From Littorina saxatilis (Eukaryota > Mollusca > Gastropoda > Littorinimorpha > Littorinidae), in the NCBI RefSeq assembly GCF_037325665.1, contig NC_090261.1:22330566-22394565 (forward strand): DNA of 64,000 bases, written 5' to 3'. How positions within the stretch are numbered: position 1 is the first letter of the stretch; each line of letters begins with the position of its first letter. The position numbers and the translations under genes are program-made. The notes under the pieces were generated by a model. It saw only the letters and a program-made list of their open reading frames with translations, made no database searches and was not told where the DNA came from. Positions 1-12,204 of the stretch are shown piece after piece.

Positions 1-420
1 TTGCGTGTTCGACCCTGGGTCAGGCCGCTATTTTCTCCCCCCTTTCCTAACCTAGGTGGTGGGTTCAAGTGCTAGTCTTTCGGATGAGACGAAAAACCGA
101 GGTCCTTTCGTGTACACTACATTGGGGTGTGCACGTTAAAGATCCCACGATTGACAAAAGGGTCTTTCCTGGCAAAATTATATAGGCGTAGATAAAAATG
201 CCCACCAAAATACCCGTGTGACCTGGAATAATAGGCCGTGAAAGGTGGATGCAGCGCCTAAAGGCAGTCGATCTACTGGCCGATGTGAATGCGTGATATA
301 TTGTGTAAAAAATTCCATCTCACACAGCATTAATAGGTAACATGCGCCTTGAGTCGCCTTGTGTGGTGAGATACGTGCGCGATATAAATCCTCGTAAATA
401 AATAAATAAATAAATAAAAG
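1..420 (+). repeat. tRNA-derived SINE, 5' end cut by window edge
   Basis: The first bases hold a Pol III B-box-like GTTCGACCC. A body of about 400 bp follows and ends in a short AAAT tandem tail (about 392-419), the usual layout of a tRNA-headed SINE on the + strand. A related body lies inverted at about 55441-55740, and a tail-only piece lies at about 13420-13475. The A-box half must lie left of the window. SINE identity is inferred from architecture and multi-copy nature. Confidence 0.7.
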
Positions 421-484
421 TTGGTAGGTCGGTCGTCGGAAAAAGGAGGGCGTCGTTCTTGGGAGGTTAGTTACAGTGCGAAAA

Positions 485-564
485 GCATCCGTCCGGAGAA
501 ATTTGGTCGGCAAAAGGAGGGTGTCGTTCTTGGGAGAGGTCGTTACGGGAGGTTCCACTGTATT
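485..564. repeat. Degenerate CAGTGGAACC-type MITE fragment
   Basis: The stretch ends in GGTTCCACTGTA, the terminal signature (plus TA) shared with the better-preserved copies at 21673, 54968, 58428 and 59296. Two internal segments (around 441 and 514) repeat a GGAGGG-GTCGTTCTTGGGAG motif. The left terminus is not recognisable. Confidence 0.45.
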
Positions 565-566
565 AT

Positions 567-2327
567 AGCTGAAATACTGTATCCTCCAACATCGTACACA
601 CACATTATATACATTATACAGGGGTGGGATTTCTTTCTGTCACAGGAAGAATGTTGGAATTTTTTTTAATACTTTTTTTGTTAATCCCTGGCAGCTGTTG
701 TTCAAGCACTGGGTTCTGTGAACAGAAGGTCAACTACCTTTTTTTTGCCCTCTGTTATCTGGGTACAATACCAAATTAACCAAATTGAGTGACATGTAGG
801 GAACAGCTATGTCATGTCATTCTGGCGAATGAGGCATCTTAGTTGCTATCTATTTGAAAACTCTGCTCACCCACAACTGTATATACCCCACTTGCAGGGA
901 TTCAGAGACCTTCAGTGGTGTGGTAGAACAAAATTATATTCCTAATCTGTGAGCCAGTGGTATACCTTCTGATACATTGAGTCCTTTTGAAAGTTTACAA
1001 GTGAAACACACTAAATTTAAACATATTTCTCTTTTAATTCAAGCTATGATTCAACAATAATTTTAGAATATAACCTCTGAAATGATGAATTGAAAAGCAG
1101 CATCAGAAGACTGTGTATAGCATTAGCAAGGGATATAACTCTGGCGGTTTCTGTTTTTGTTTAAACCTTCTTTTATTACCTGAGCAGTTAGCCCTTTTGA
1201 AGGTGTTTAATTGAAACAAACTGACTTGAAACTTGTTTCTCATTTGGTTCAAGCTATGGTTTTGAGAATATACCACCTGCAATGATAAAATCATAAGCTA
1301 CAAGTAAAAATGTGTAGTACAAGGGAGGTGACTGTTATTTTCTGTGTTTGCTTTGTTTGCATGGCGATTTTCCTTTAATGCAGTAAACATGTTTTAAACA
1401 AAGACAAAAGTAGGTGATGAAATCAAATACCTTCACGTTTACAAGATTTTTGTAATGATGTGCATCTCCAATTTTAAGTATTTGTTTAAGCCGCTTCTAA
1501 AAGCCTTCTTGAAATTTGTTTACCACTTGTTTTTGTAGACCCCCCTAGCAAGAGTGATACAACCAAACATCTTCAAGTATGGAGGTTTTTGATTTTGTGC
1601 ATCCCCCCCCCCCCCCCCCCCCCATTTGTAATTGTTTGCTGTTATCAGTTTTAAAGCCAGCGGAGACTCAAATAGCCCCCTCATGAAATGCTAAAAATAT
1701 TTTTCAGCTGGTCAGTTACAAAAACCTTCAAGTTTACAAGATGTATATATTATGCATCTCCAAAAAGCTTGTTCTAAAATGTACAAGTCAGGAGAGGCCG
1801 CCTAAACCCTCCCTAAAATGCCCTCCCTAGGCCCCCCAGCAAGGGCGCTGCCCCTGCACCCCGCCGGAGCCTTAGCGGCCCCTGGACCCCAGCCTTCCAA
1901 AATGTTCAGTCCTGGCAACATTTTGGGCTCCCACCCATATACAGTATATTATATATGTGAATGAATTTTCATTAATATGACTTGAATTTAGAGGTCTGGT
2001 TGAACTGAAAAGCCAGCTGAAGGTGTGCAGACTAGAAATCAAATAAGCCAAAATATTTAAGTGAATATACAAAACAACAGCTAAGTTCTGTGCTTAGCTT
2101 ATTTACTAACCCAGATGCAAAAAGAATGCAATTCAAAAATGTATAAACATTTAAATGCTAGGACTAGGAGTAGGGCCATGACATCCAATACATTTTCAAG
2201 TGGTATCTATCATGCTAAGAGAGTTTTATAAGCAGTATATGCTGTAGAAATGAGGGAGAGTTCCTTTTCAGAATAGTGGAATGTTCAGTGTTAAAACTGC
2301 TTGACATGTTTCTATTGAACTGTGCAG
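567..2327. other. Intron of HYLS1 (probable), no coding exon seen
   Basis: I found no exon with splice signals and coding character here. The stretch holds a diverged tandem duplication of roughly 110-bp segments (about 981-1100 and 1192-1300, both containing TTCAAGCTATG) and a poly-C tract near 1604-1622. The stretch around 1794-1895 is very CCCC-rich and resembles a transposon end. The HYLS1 box exon expected upstream of exon 2328 was not found, so it probably lies beyond the left edge. Confidence 0.4.
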
Positions 2328-5130
2328 AGAAAAGAAGATCTGGATCTGCATGACAAAAGGCAAAGACAAGCAATCCTGCGGCAGAAGGGAGGGGTCCCAG
2401 GGAGCTTTGCTTGTTATGAGCTACCTAAGGCCACACTGCAGAGCCAGGCCATCCGAGATGATCTGTCAGAAACAGAGTCAGAAATTCGTCGAATGAAACG
2501 GAAAACTCTGAGGTAGGTTCTTTTCATTTCACCTATGTGTTTGTGAGGGTGATGTTGGTGGCTGTGCGAATATAATGTGAAGTGGGTCTGGTCATATCGA
2601 TGGGACTCTTTGTTTTTGTGTGTGTTTGTTTGTTGTTTGGGTGGGTTTTTTTTTTTTTGGGGGGGGGGGGGGGAAGAAATGTACACTTTCTTTTGAAAAT
2701 GATGTCTCACATCTTTAAGAATATACTACAGTATTCAGGATCCTTTCCTTTTATATGGTGTGCCAGTATGGGTCACATCTATTAAAAGAGCACGTTTACA
2801 ATTAGAAGATTGGTTAAACAGAGCAGAGGCTGAACACAACCTAGACACACAGTGAATACCATTTTTCTAGGATAAGAAAATATTTTTCAATTATTTGTTA
2901 TCTTTCTCTTTCCACAGGAAAAATGAAGAGGGTGCAAAGTTTATCAACGAGTCCATGTCAGATGCTGGTAAGGACGAATATGTTCATGATTTTCAAATGA
3001 TAGAATTTGCTGTATGTTCATTTCTTGTTAATTTTGTCAGCCTCCAACTAAACAGGAAAGTGTTTGTTTAACTGTTAAAATGAAAAGTAACTTCTACTGA
3101 TGATACATAGTACAAGTGTATTTTTTGTACTTCACTGCTGCAAATGTTTTAATGAAAATGCAAGTGTAATCTCCTCAGCCCTAAAGCTATAACTTCAAGT
3201 TTGTTGCATTTTTCCTGATCATTATTTAGTAACCGCTGAGTTGCTGTACTTCACATTAGTGTGTGAGAGAGGCACAGAGAGAGGGTCTAATGACTTTTTG
3301 CTTTCCAATCTTTTGTGTCAAATCACTCAGCAAAATACTTGTTGCAACTTCTGGCTTCCTTTTTAAAAGAATGTAATTGAATGAACGCTGCATTTTTCAG
3401 CAAGCATCGTTGACACGCATCGACGAATGGAGCGCTTGGTCCTACGTGACCTTGACCCAGTGGCACAACGTCGTACACAGTCAGCACGTTCTAGTCGAGA
3501 CCCACCACCGTATCGTTTGAACCCTGATGACCCTAGACCCCCATCAGGTGAGAAGATCAAGAGTGCAGTTCAGTTCACGTGATGAGCCTACTCAGGGTTG
3601 AGTTTAAAGGTACTGAACTTGTCAAATCCAGGTGCATGGAGCCTCTGGGGCTTTTAGTCATACCTCAGGCAGCTATCCGTTAGAAGAACTACCAAGTTTC
3701 ATTGACTTGCACCCAAAGAGTCAAGAACTGCGATTTTTTTTTACGAATTAATTTCGGACTCTGTCCCGGCTGGTCTTGACCTATTTTTGGATCTAAATTT
3801 AGATCAGGTAGATCACATCATGCACAAAAAGACACGTCACTAGCAAACTATGTCAGACATCATCATGAGTTTGTGTAAAACAAAAAATGGAGGCCGGAAT
3901 CACTCAGTTGAATCGAACTCCGACCAAACACCACTATGATAACTAACTAGGTTAATTTATGCACTCGCGTGAACAAGAAACTGTCGAGCTTCACAGATGT
4001 CGTCGTTGGGTAGTTTTGGGTTTGTTTTACTACCATAGGAGGATTTTTGAACTGTAAATGCACTCAGCTGCAACAAAAACGCCTTCGTTTTGCGTTTTTG
4101 TTGCAGCTGAGTGCATTTCCAGTTCAAAAATCCTCCTTTGGTAGTAAAACAAACCCAAAACTACCCAACGACGACATCTGTGAAGCTCGACAGTTGGCTT
4201 GTTCACGCGAGTGCATAAATCAACCTAGTTATTACGTGGTGTTTGGTCGGAGTTCGATTCAACTGAGTGATTCCGGCCTCCATTTTGTTTTACACAAACT
4301 CATGATGATGTCTGACATAGTTTGCTAGTGACGTGTCTTTTTGTGCATGATGTGGTGATCTACCTGATCTAAATTTAGATCCAAAAATAGGTCAAGACCA
4401 GCCGGGACAGAGTCCGAAATTAATTCGTAAAATTATCGCAGTTCTTGACTCTTTGGGTGCAAGTCAATGAAACTTGGTAGTTCTTCTAACGGATAGCTGC
4501 CTGAGGTATGACTAAAAGCCCCAGGGGCTCCGTGCACCTGGATTTGACAAGTTCAGTACCTTTAAGAGAGAAAGAAGGAGCTTTACCATAACGTCTTCGT
4601 GAAGCTACGCGAAGTCTTAATACCAAAAACTCCCAGCTACAGCGAAGTACTTTGTCCACTACTTTGCTTCGCTGGAAATGCAAGAATGTGTAGAAATGGC
4701 AGTAATAGAAGATTTGTTAAAATTGGGAACAAAAATCCTTTTAGATCCCACTGCGTCTAACAACTTGAAACTTGAACGGTGTGGTTGTTTCTGTGTGCAT
4801 TTGTCTTTTTGGCTCACGTAAGTGTAGCCTATGCGATGCTAACTTTTGTCTGTCTGTGCGTGCGTGCGTGCGTGCGTGCGTATGTATGTATGTATGTATG
4901 TATGTATGTCTGTGGTAGAAACTTTAACATTTGAAGACGTCATATTACATTGACGTCACATTATGACGTACGAGGGTTAGACGTCGCGCGATGGAATTAC
5001 TGAAAGTCTCAGTGATTGTTATTTTGAGCGGGCCGAGACTATTTGGCAGTCGTGTCCATGTAAGTAGGCTACATGCAGACAGACAGATCTAGATCTAGTG
5101 TCTCGCTTTCTTGCACAGTTTCACCTATGC

Positions 5131-5207
<77 letters not shown>

Positions 5208-6976
5208 ACTGTGTGTGTGTATGTGTGTGTGTATGTGTGACGGAGTGATTGAGTTTGTGTTAATGTTTGTCGATTTCTTACGTGAGCCTTGAAGGCTTCG
5301 CCTCTTGTTCTCTGTGTCTTTGTCCGAGTGATTAAGCAGGGCCAAAATCACACACCAAAGGTTAGCAGTCTGCAGAACTAGCCCCATGTGACTGTGAGGT
5401 TTGTCAGCACCCTAAATGAATCTTAAAATGATCACTCTTCTTTCAGTTTGTGACATCACTTCCACAGGGAAAATTTTGGAGATAACCACAAAGTCCATCT
5501 GTCTATTATAACCTGAAAAACATAATTTCTACTTATCATGTCATCTCATATATATTTCAGTGATCCACCCCATGACGGACCACCCCCACACCAAGAACTT
5601 GAGGCGTGCAGACCCTGTGAAGCGCCACAAACAGATCCAACAGATCTGGGCAACCCAGCAGGCACCAGGAGAGAAACTACGCAAGGGTCTTCGCTGGAAC
5701 GTCAAGCAGCAGATGCTCACACAGTTTGTGCCAGAAAAGGTCAGTGTTTAAGATTCTTCAATTGTGTGTATGCATAATTATTATGTCATTAGATTAGTAC
5801 TGTTTTACTGTTTGCTAGGAATTCTAAGGGCAGAAGATATGGATATAAATCATGAACATTCTGGGCTTTCTTGCTACAGTGTTTTATTCAGATTAAGTTT
5901 GTCGTGCAGATTGTTTTGAGATAAAGAGCATCCTGTTCTTTCTTAAACAGATTAAATCTTGTGTGTATCTACACTTTGAGAACTGTTGAATACTGTTTTT
6001 TGACTCACATGCGTAGCAAAAGTGAGTCTATGTACTCACCCGAGTCGTCCGTCCGTCCGTCCGGACGTCCGTCCGGACGTCCGGAAAACTTTAACGTTGG
6101 ATATTTCTTGGACACTATTCAGTCTATCAGTACCAAATTTGGCAAGATGGTGTATGATGACAAGGCCCCAAAAAACATACATAGCATCTTGACCTTGCTT
6201 CAAGGTCAAGGTCGCAGGGGCCATAAATGTTGCCTAAAAAACAGCTATTTTTCACATTTTCTCTGAAGTTTTTGAGATTCAATACCTCACCTATATATGA
6301 TATATAGGGCAAAGTAAGCCCCATCTTTTCATACCAGTTTGGTTTACCTTGCTTCAAGGTCAAGGTCACAGGAGCTCTTCAAAGTTGGATTGTATACATA
6401 TTTTGAAGTGACCTTGACCCTGAACTATGGAAGATAACTGTTTCAAACTTAAAAATTATGTGGGGCACATGTTATGCTTTCATCATGAGACACATTTGGT
6501 CACATATGATCAAGGTCAAGGTCACTTTGACCCTTATGAAATGTGACCAAAATAAGGTAGTGAACCACTAAAAGTGACCATATCTCATGGTAGAAAGAGC
6601 CAATAAGCACCATTGTACATCCTATGTCTTGAATTAACAGCTTTGTGTTGCATGACCTTGGATGACCTTGACCTTGGATCAAGGTCACATGTATTTTGGT
6701 AGGAAAAATGTGTAAAGCATGTGAGTCGTATGGGCTTTGCCCTTCAGTCTTGTTTAGTTTTGTCAATACACTATATGTGTGGTCACTACTTGATAAGATA
6801 CTGCAATATTAGTGAATGTCATCCCTGATTTTGCCTGTCACCGTCTTTGTGTGCAGAAACCACAAAGAAACTACGTTCCCAACAAATATGTCCCTCCTAC
6901 CGACAAGATGCGCTATGCACTGCGGTGGCAATTACGCCTGGACATGGCAGAGGGTTCAAAGCCAATCAACCCCTGA
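2328..6976 (+). CDS. HYLS1: HYLS1 centriolar/ciliogenesis protein, C-terminal 226 codons (5' partial)
   Basis: Five exons join in frame: 2328-2512, 2918-2967, 3401-3547, 5561-5739 and 6857-6976 (stop TGA), all with GT-AG introns of phases 2, 1, 1 and 0. The last two exons encode the conserved HYLS1 C-terminal domain: GEKLRKGLRWNVKQQML, then YVPNKYVPPTDKMRYALRW. Human HYLS1 has HRKELRWGVREQML and YVPNNYLVPTEKKRSALRW in the same order. HYLS1 is a centriole core protein needed for making cilia. The upstream exons are charged and poorly conserved, as in the family. Exon 2328 opens in phase 0 after TGTGCAG, so at least one 5' exon, including the HYLS1 box, is missing from the window. Intron 3 contains a giant foldback and a HINE-like element; intron 4 contains another HINE-like element. 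Identification of the C-terminus is firm; the exact 5' structure is unknown. Confidence 0.9.
3604..4565. mobile_element. 0.96-kb near-perfect foldback element with TTAA ends
   Basis: The sequence from 3608 reads as the reverse complement of the sequence up to 4561, with arms of about 475 bp and only a 9-nt loop near 4083-4091. Both outer ends read TTAAAGGTACTGAAC, and TTAA is the apparent target site. Only scattered differences separate the arms. The element lies in HYLS1 intron 3 on the + strand. No transposase is encoded. The ends resemble the TTAAAGG ends at 12201 and 37243, suggesting a shared TTAA-inserting superfamily. Confidence 0.85.
4811..5307 (+). mobile_element. HINE-like (Helentron-type) non-autonomous element, family 1 copy a
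   Basis: The element opens with GGCTCACGTAAGTGTAGCC after a T run. A microsatellite block (TGCG/TATG) begins about 45 nt in, followed by a body containing a long GT tract (about 5138-5207). It closes with the inverted subterminal CGTGAGCC, a small hairpin AGGCTTCGCCT and then CTTG. The second copy is at 20871-21361. Family assignment is by architecture, not by database. Confidence 0.6.
6001..6752 (+). mobile_element. HINE-like element, family 2, carrying AGGTCAAGGTCA motifs
   Basis: It starts TGACTCACATGCGTAGC after TTTTT. A CCGT microsatellite follows about 45 nt in, then AACTTTAAC, a motif also found after the microsatellite in family 1. It ends with subterminal CATGTGAGTC, hairpin GGGCTTTGCCC and TCTTG. 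The body holds AAGGTCAAGGTC tandem half-sites near 6200, 6354 and 6511, and inverted ones near 6405 and 6655-6690. It sits in HYLS1 intron 4. Confidence 0.6.
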
Positions 6977-8640
6977 ACATGCAAACAGACACAGATACAT
7001 TCCCGTGTTTACAACAACAGAGACAGCTCACATGTGGATATAACTGCTCAAGGATTTTTCTTGCTGTCATAATGTTTAAAAACCTTTGGTGTAACTACCA
7101 GTTTGTGGAAGATGACAACCTCTGACCATTGCGGATAACGCAAATCCAATGTGAAGTAGAGCTACCATTGAAACTGAATAAAAAAATTTAATATTTTCTT
7201 GTTTTGGAACTTTTTATAGAACAGGGAGGGACATTTGAAAATAAAAATGTGGTAGGAGCAGTGACTGAAATTTTACAAATAAACTTTACTGTTGTTGAAA
7301 GAAAATGAAATTGCAGAAAGAAATGAATCTATTGTGAAATGGTACCACCGTCAAAACGGATTCCTGTTTAAATGTTGTCTGCTGTTGTAGATGCCAGCTC
7401 ATGACAAGTGCAGTGTAAATTTCTCTCTTTCTGAAACTGTGTTACTCTCGGTGTGATATTGTATGGCAGCTGATTGAGCTTACATTGAACACATAATATG
7501 AATGTGTTTGTGCCTCGCTGTGTAAACTTGGCAACAACAAAAAAGGCCAGTCGGCTTGCAGCTTAGTAAGATTTTGATTTGCCTGCGAAGTGTTTTGTTT
7601 GCTTTACCACTTGCCTTTATAAAATTGTGTGCATATTCGAGAGAACACAAAGGCCCATTGCCAGTACTTATAAATCTGAAGATCTGATTTATTCAATTTA
7701 CTTGCTGTGGAAAAAATGAGGGTACGAGTGGCAGAACAAATTTGACTGAAGTGAAGAAATTGAGTAACAAGTGTCGTTCATTTGTTATATTGTCAGTGTG
7801 GCGTCAGACATGGCAGTATTATGCTTACAGGTTGCATTTTGCGGTAAAAATAAGAAAATGAATAAGACTTATGTCCTTGTGTACTTTCCAAGGTTTCCGT
7901 CCATTGTGTATTGTTTGCTTGTTTGTATGATTGATTGATTTCAATTGGAACCAAGTGATTGATATGGATGTACATGTACCTATGTAAAAATTTACAAATG
8001 TGGCATGAACAGATTTTTTTTCCCCCTTGTTATTCAAGTTTACATCATGTCGGGGAGAAAACAGTAGCATTGCTCAGTCATTCAGATATGATATGTACTG
8101 TACTGTAAGAGTCTGTTTGAGAGAAGGGAGTAACTGTATTATAGCATGCTCCCTAGTACTCATATTAACTCTACCTGCTATTCTGTGTTTCAATTTAACC
8201 TCCACATCACACTTTCTGAATTATTTTCTTTGTTCTGTATATTACTCTTTTCCAAGTTTCTGATTTAGTGTTCTTGTAAAAAGTTTTCGTTTGGCACACA
8301 AATTCATGAATAAGATGGAGCATGCAGCACAGACAGCTGGGATTCCATATGGTATCTTCTCATCTGTGTACATGGGTTCAGTGTGTGCGATGTGTACTAT
8401 ATCTGTGTTTTCACAAAAATAGTTTTAAATGTACAGTAGAATAAAATTGCAAAATGCTACATGTGTCTGGTTGATCTTGGTTAGAAATTATTCAATGTGA
8501 GAAAGTGTTTGAATGCATATGACTAAGCAGGAAAAGCAGACAAAGGGGCTAAAAAATAAAAGTTGACAAACAAGACTGATATTGTGATTTTTGCTAAGAC
8601 AACAGATGTTGGAACCCAATTATGAAAAGAAAAGACAAAT
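6977..8640. other. HYLS1 3' UTR and intergenic DNA, no gene seen
   Basis: AATAAA hexamers follow the HYLS1 stop codon at about 7177-7182 and again near 7278, giving plausible poly(A) sites. The rest is AT-rich with no coding exon or recognisable repeat. Confidence 0.5.
7177..7182 (+). terminator. Probable HYLS1 polyadenylation signal AATAAA
   Basis: The canonical hexamer lies about 200 nt after the HYLS1 stop codon on the same strand. A second hexamer about 100 nt further on is an alternative. Confidence 0.5.
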
Positions 8641-10960
8641 GCACTCAAATTATTTCACAAATAACGGGAATTTTGTTCGTTATAATATTCAACATGGCAC
8701 TGAGACGTAGCATTCAGGTTATCTCGCACGTCTCTGAAGCTAGGGCTTTGAAACTTGGCACACTACCAAAGTATGGTGACCCCCAGGTATGGTGCAGATC
8801 ACATTAAACCACATTGAATTTCAAGGTCACAGCGAGGTTAAATTTCCTTTCCAAACTGGACAATTGTCGTTGTACGTCTTACATGTTTTAAGCTAGATCA
8901 GTAAGACTTTACATACTTTCAGAATGTTGATGAAATCTTAACAAATGTGACCACCTGGTTAATCTTTCTAAAATGTCAAGGTCACAGTGGGGTCACGTCT
9001 GGTTCAAAATTTGGAATATTGTCAATTTATTCAGCGCGTTTATAGCACACACTTTGAAAATAGACATTTTTAGTGTATGATGACCTCCACACACGATTAC
9101 AGTTTAGGTTGTCAAGGTCACAGCAGGGTTGCGTAGAGGTCAAACAAAGATTTGTCATTGAAGATTTCTGGTATGTTTTTGAAGCTAGGGCTTAGAAACT
9201 TGGCACACTTCCAAGGTTTAATGACCCCCTTGTGTGGTGCAAGTCGCATTAAACCTCATCAAATTCAAAGGTCACAGTAAGGTTAAAGTTGCTTTCCAAA
9301 TTGGAAAATGTTTGTTGTCTTACATGTTTTAAAGCTAGAAACATTACACTTTAGCTAACTTTACATACATTTAGAATGTTGATGACATTTAAAAAGAAAG
9401 TGACCTGGTTAATCTTTGTAAATTTCAAGGTCATAGCGGGGTCACGTTTGGTTCAAAATTTGGAATATTTTCATTTCGTCAATGCGTTTATAGCACGAGC
9501 TGTGAAAATACACACATTTCTAGAGTATGTTATCCTTTACACTGTCTAGTCTTTATAAAGTCTTGTTGAAAACGCCAAGTGTCAAGGTCACAGCGGGGTC
9601 TTGTTGAGGTAAAAAATATGAATGTTCTCTCGCATGTTTTTGAAGCTAGGGCGTTGAAACTTGGCACACGACCAAAGTTTGATGACCCCCAGGTATAATG
9701 CAAGTCACATCAAACCTCCTCAAATTTTAAGGCCACAGCAAGATGAAAGTTTCTTTCCAACCTGGACAATTGTCATAGTCTTGCATGTTTTAAAGCTAGA
9801 TCCATTACATTTTACACACTTTCAGTATTTGATCAAATCTTTAAAAATAAAAAAGTGACCTCCTGGTTTGCCAAATTTCACGGTCACAGCAGTGTCCCAT
9901 CTGGATCAAAATTTGAAAACTTATCAAATTCTTCCCACGCGTTTTATAGTGTATGATGTTCTCCACGCATGGTGAAAGTCTGGTTGATAAAGTCAAACGT
10001 CAAGGTCACAGCGGGATTGCGTTGAGGTCCATAATATAAATTTGTAATTTTCACTAATGCCTTCTAGTAATACCTCTGAAACGTCACAGGCTCCAAAGGT
10101 TTGATGCTGTTTGGTTTATGATAAAAGTGATGCCAATTTTCATGATACGTGAAGATTTCAGAGGGGTCAATTTGGAGTTACACAAACAGAAAATCTTTAT
10201 GCGACTCACTTTTTGCCATAAGGAATATGGATAAGAACCAAATTATCTGCTGCTCTAACTCACTTGACATTAAAGAAAGTGACGATTTGATAATTGTTGA
10301 TCCGAACTCAAACCTGTTGTGACCTAGTAATATAACCAGGATCAACCAGACAAGATTTCGATGTCCCGAAGTTGTCAAACCTCAAAACAGTTGAAAGTAT
10401 CCAAGATGTAAGCACCATACACTTTTCAAACAAAATGTTTTGCTTTGTTAAAAAAAATTGACCACACTGTGACCTTGAAACTTGAAACGGATCAACTATC
10501 GACTTTATTTTTGGTATGAAAAGAAGTTTAATAAAGTTACATTTTTACGTTTTTTACCCAAACCATACCCCCACTAACACTTTGAAATTTGACTAAGGTC
10601 GACCAAACTTGGTTCATGTTTGAAGGTCATCGAATCCTATATAGAAGCGAGTGAGATGTCAATGGTCTAGCTTTTAAAACCTTCAAGAAATTAATAATTT
10701 TTCATATTTTGATTCGAACATCACTCCGTTGTGACCTTGACATTTCACAAACGTCAACCAGACTTTGGTCACGTCGGAAGGGTAATCCAACCCAAGAAAT
10801 GTTTAAAGTGTAAACTCTAGTTTTAAAAATGTTAAGAAAATTGACAATTTTCCATTTTAAGATCCCAAATTGACCCTGTCGCGACCCTGAAATTTGACTT
10901 TGGTCAACCAGACTTGGGTCATGTTTGGAAGAGCTCAAGCTCTAGATCTACAAAGATGCA
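8640..10960. repeat. Tandem repeat field with periodic TCAAGGTCA half-sites
   Basis: About three diverged units of roughly 450 bp start near 8737, 9180 and 9641, each with GAAGCTAGGGC followed by AACTTGGCACA. Inside them the motif (T)CAAGGTCACAG, or a one-base variant, recurs near 8819, 8975, 9113, 9267, 9425, 9583, 9731, 9879 and 10002, roughly every 150 bp. Inverted versions (TGTGACCTTGA) appear near 10470 and 10732. No open reading frame looks real. Confidence 0.7.
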
Positions 10961-10965
10961 CATGT

Positions 10966-12204
10966 GTCACAGTAAGCCTCCAGTAAACCATCACAGATAC
11001 TGTCAGGCTTTTACACACAGTACAAACACCCTTTCATTTAAACACTCACCGCTTGAGAACATCCTAGGTGCCCTCCGTAAAGAGCGAACAATTTTCAAAA
11101 AATTTATTTTTGCGTGGTTTATCTTACCCCTGAGCCATTGTGAACCCGTGTGATCCAGTTTCCCTTTTTCACAATGTAGTCGTCAGTTAGTAATTTGAAT
11201 GCGACTTGATGTGAGCTTATCTGCAATAGCACGTTATTATGTACCTCTGACTATGCACGAAACTTACGGCTGTGGTTCACAAGAACTCTAACGATGGCTT
11301 TTGAATGTTGAGAGGAACTGGCGATATGCATAAACTGTCGTCTGCTACGAGAACCACTACCTTGCGTGACCCTGCTTGTTTGTTTGTTTGTTTGTTTATT
11401 TGTTGCTTAACGTCCAGCCGACTACGCAGAGCCATATCAGGACGAGGAAGGGGGGGATGAAGGGGGCCACTTGTCAAGCGATTCCTGTTTACAAATGCAC
11501 TAACCCATTACTTGTGTCCCAGCAGGCTTTAGTAAAACTAAATTAATACCTACTGGAAGATTACCAGTTTCCAGTATGTTAAAATAGGCTTAACCTATCT
11601 ACTGCTGGACTTACATCAGAACACTAACAGATTAAACTATACATGAATCGCGAGACAAGCGGCAAGAGAAGAGATTTTTGGAAAAAATACAGGTGAATGA
11701 GCAAGAAGGCAGAAAAAAGAAAAGAATTCATGAAGAAAAAGAGAGCATGACAGGAAAGAGGAACCAAAAATCTACCTAACAGCAAACTAGAAAGCTCCTG
11801 CGGTTCCAAAAACAGGAGGGGCCTTTAATTTCATAACCGCAGTGCCCCACTGCGGGAATGACCCTGCTTCCGGGCTTTTCTTTTTTCAAACTTTCAAAAC
11901 TTCGAATTGTACTGATCTTGTCTTGATGAAAAAAGAATTCTTTTATGATTTAAGAATGTTTCTGTAACAAGCTGTCAATTTATTATTTAGATTTTAAAAG
12001 TTAGGTCTAGCGCCAAAACGCACCACGGTCCAAAAAGTGTCCGAGACAATCCGCAAAATTAATTCTTTAAAAATTGCTCGCTCTTTATGTAGGGCACCTA
12101 GGATGTTCCCGTTTGGTGAGCGTTCAAATGGAAGGGTGTTTGTACTGTGTGTAAAAGCCTGACAGTATCTGTGATGGTTTACGGGAGGCTTACTGTGCCT
12201 TTAA
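10966..12204. mobile_element. TTAA-type inverted-repeat element with nested SINE
   Basis: Long terminal inverted repeats face each other, about 10966-11100 and about 12055-12200. Both contain CACAGTAAGCCTCC and CATCACAGATACTGTCAGGC in opposite orientation. The right end reads TTAAAGGCACAGTAAGCC in reverse complement; the left end has lost the first few bases. The interior carries a SINE-like insertion at about 11376-11835. No transposase is visible. Confidence 0.65.
11376..11835 (-). repeat. SINE-like interspersed repeat
   Basis: A TTTG tandem tail is followed by GCTTAACGTCCAGCCGAC, and the far end reads CCCCACTGCGGGAATGACCC. The layout mirrors the related repeat at 12375-12720 (TTTAACGTCGTTTTCAACC, ending in CCCCCTAACCCGCGGGG). 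With the simple-sequence tail at the low coordinate, the element reads on the minus strand. Confidence 0.5.

Noticed and set aside
421-669. 82-codon open frame next to the SINE
   Set aside because: It runs through a degenerate MITE and has no splice context or homology that I recognise.
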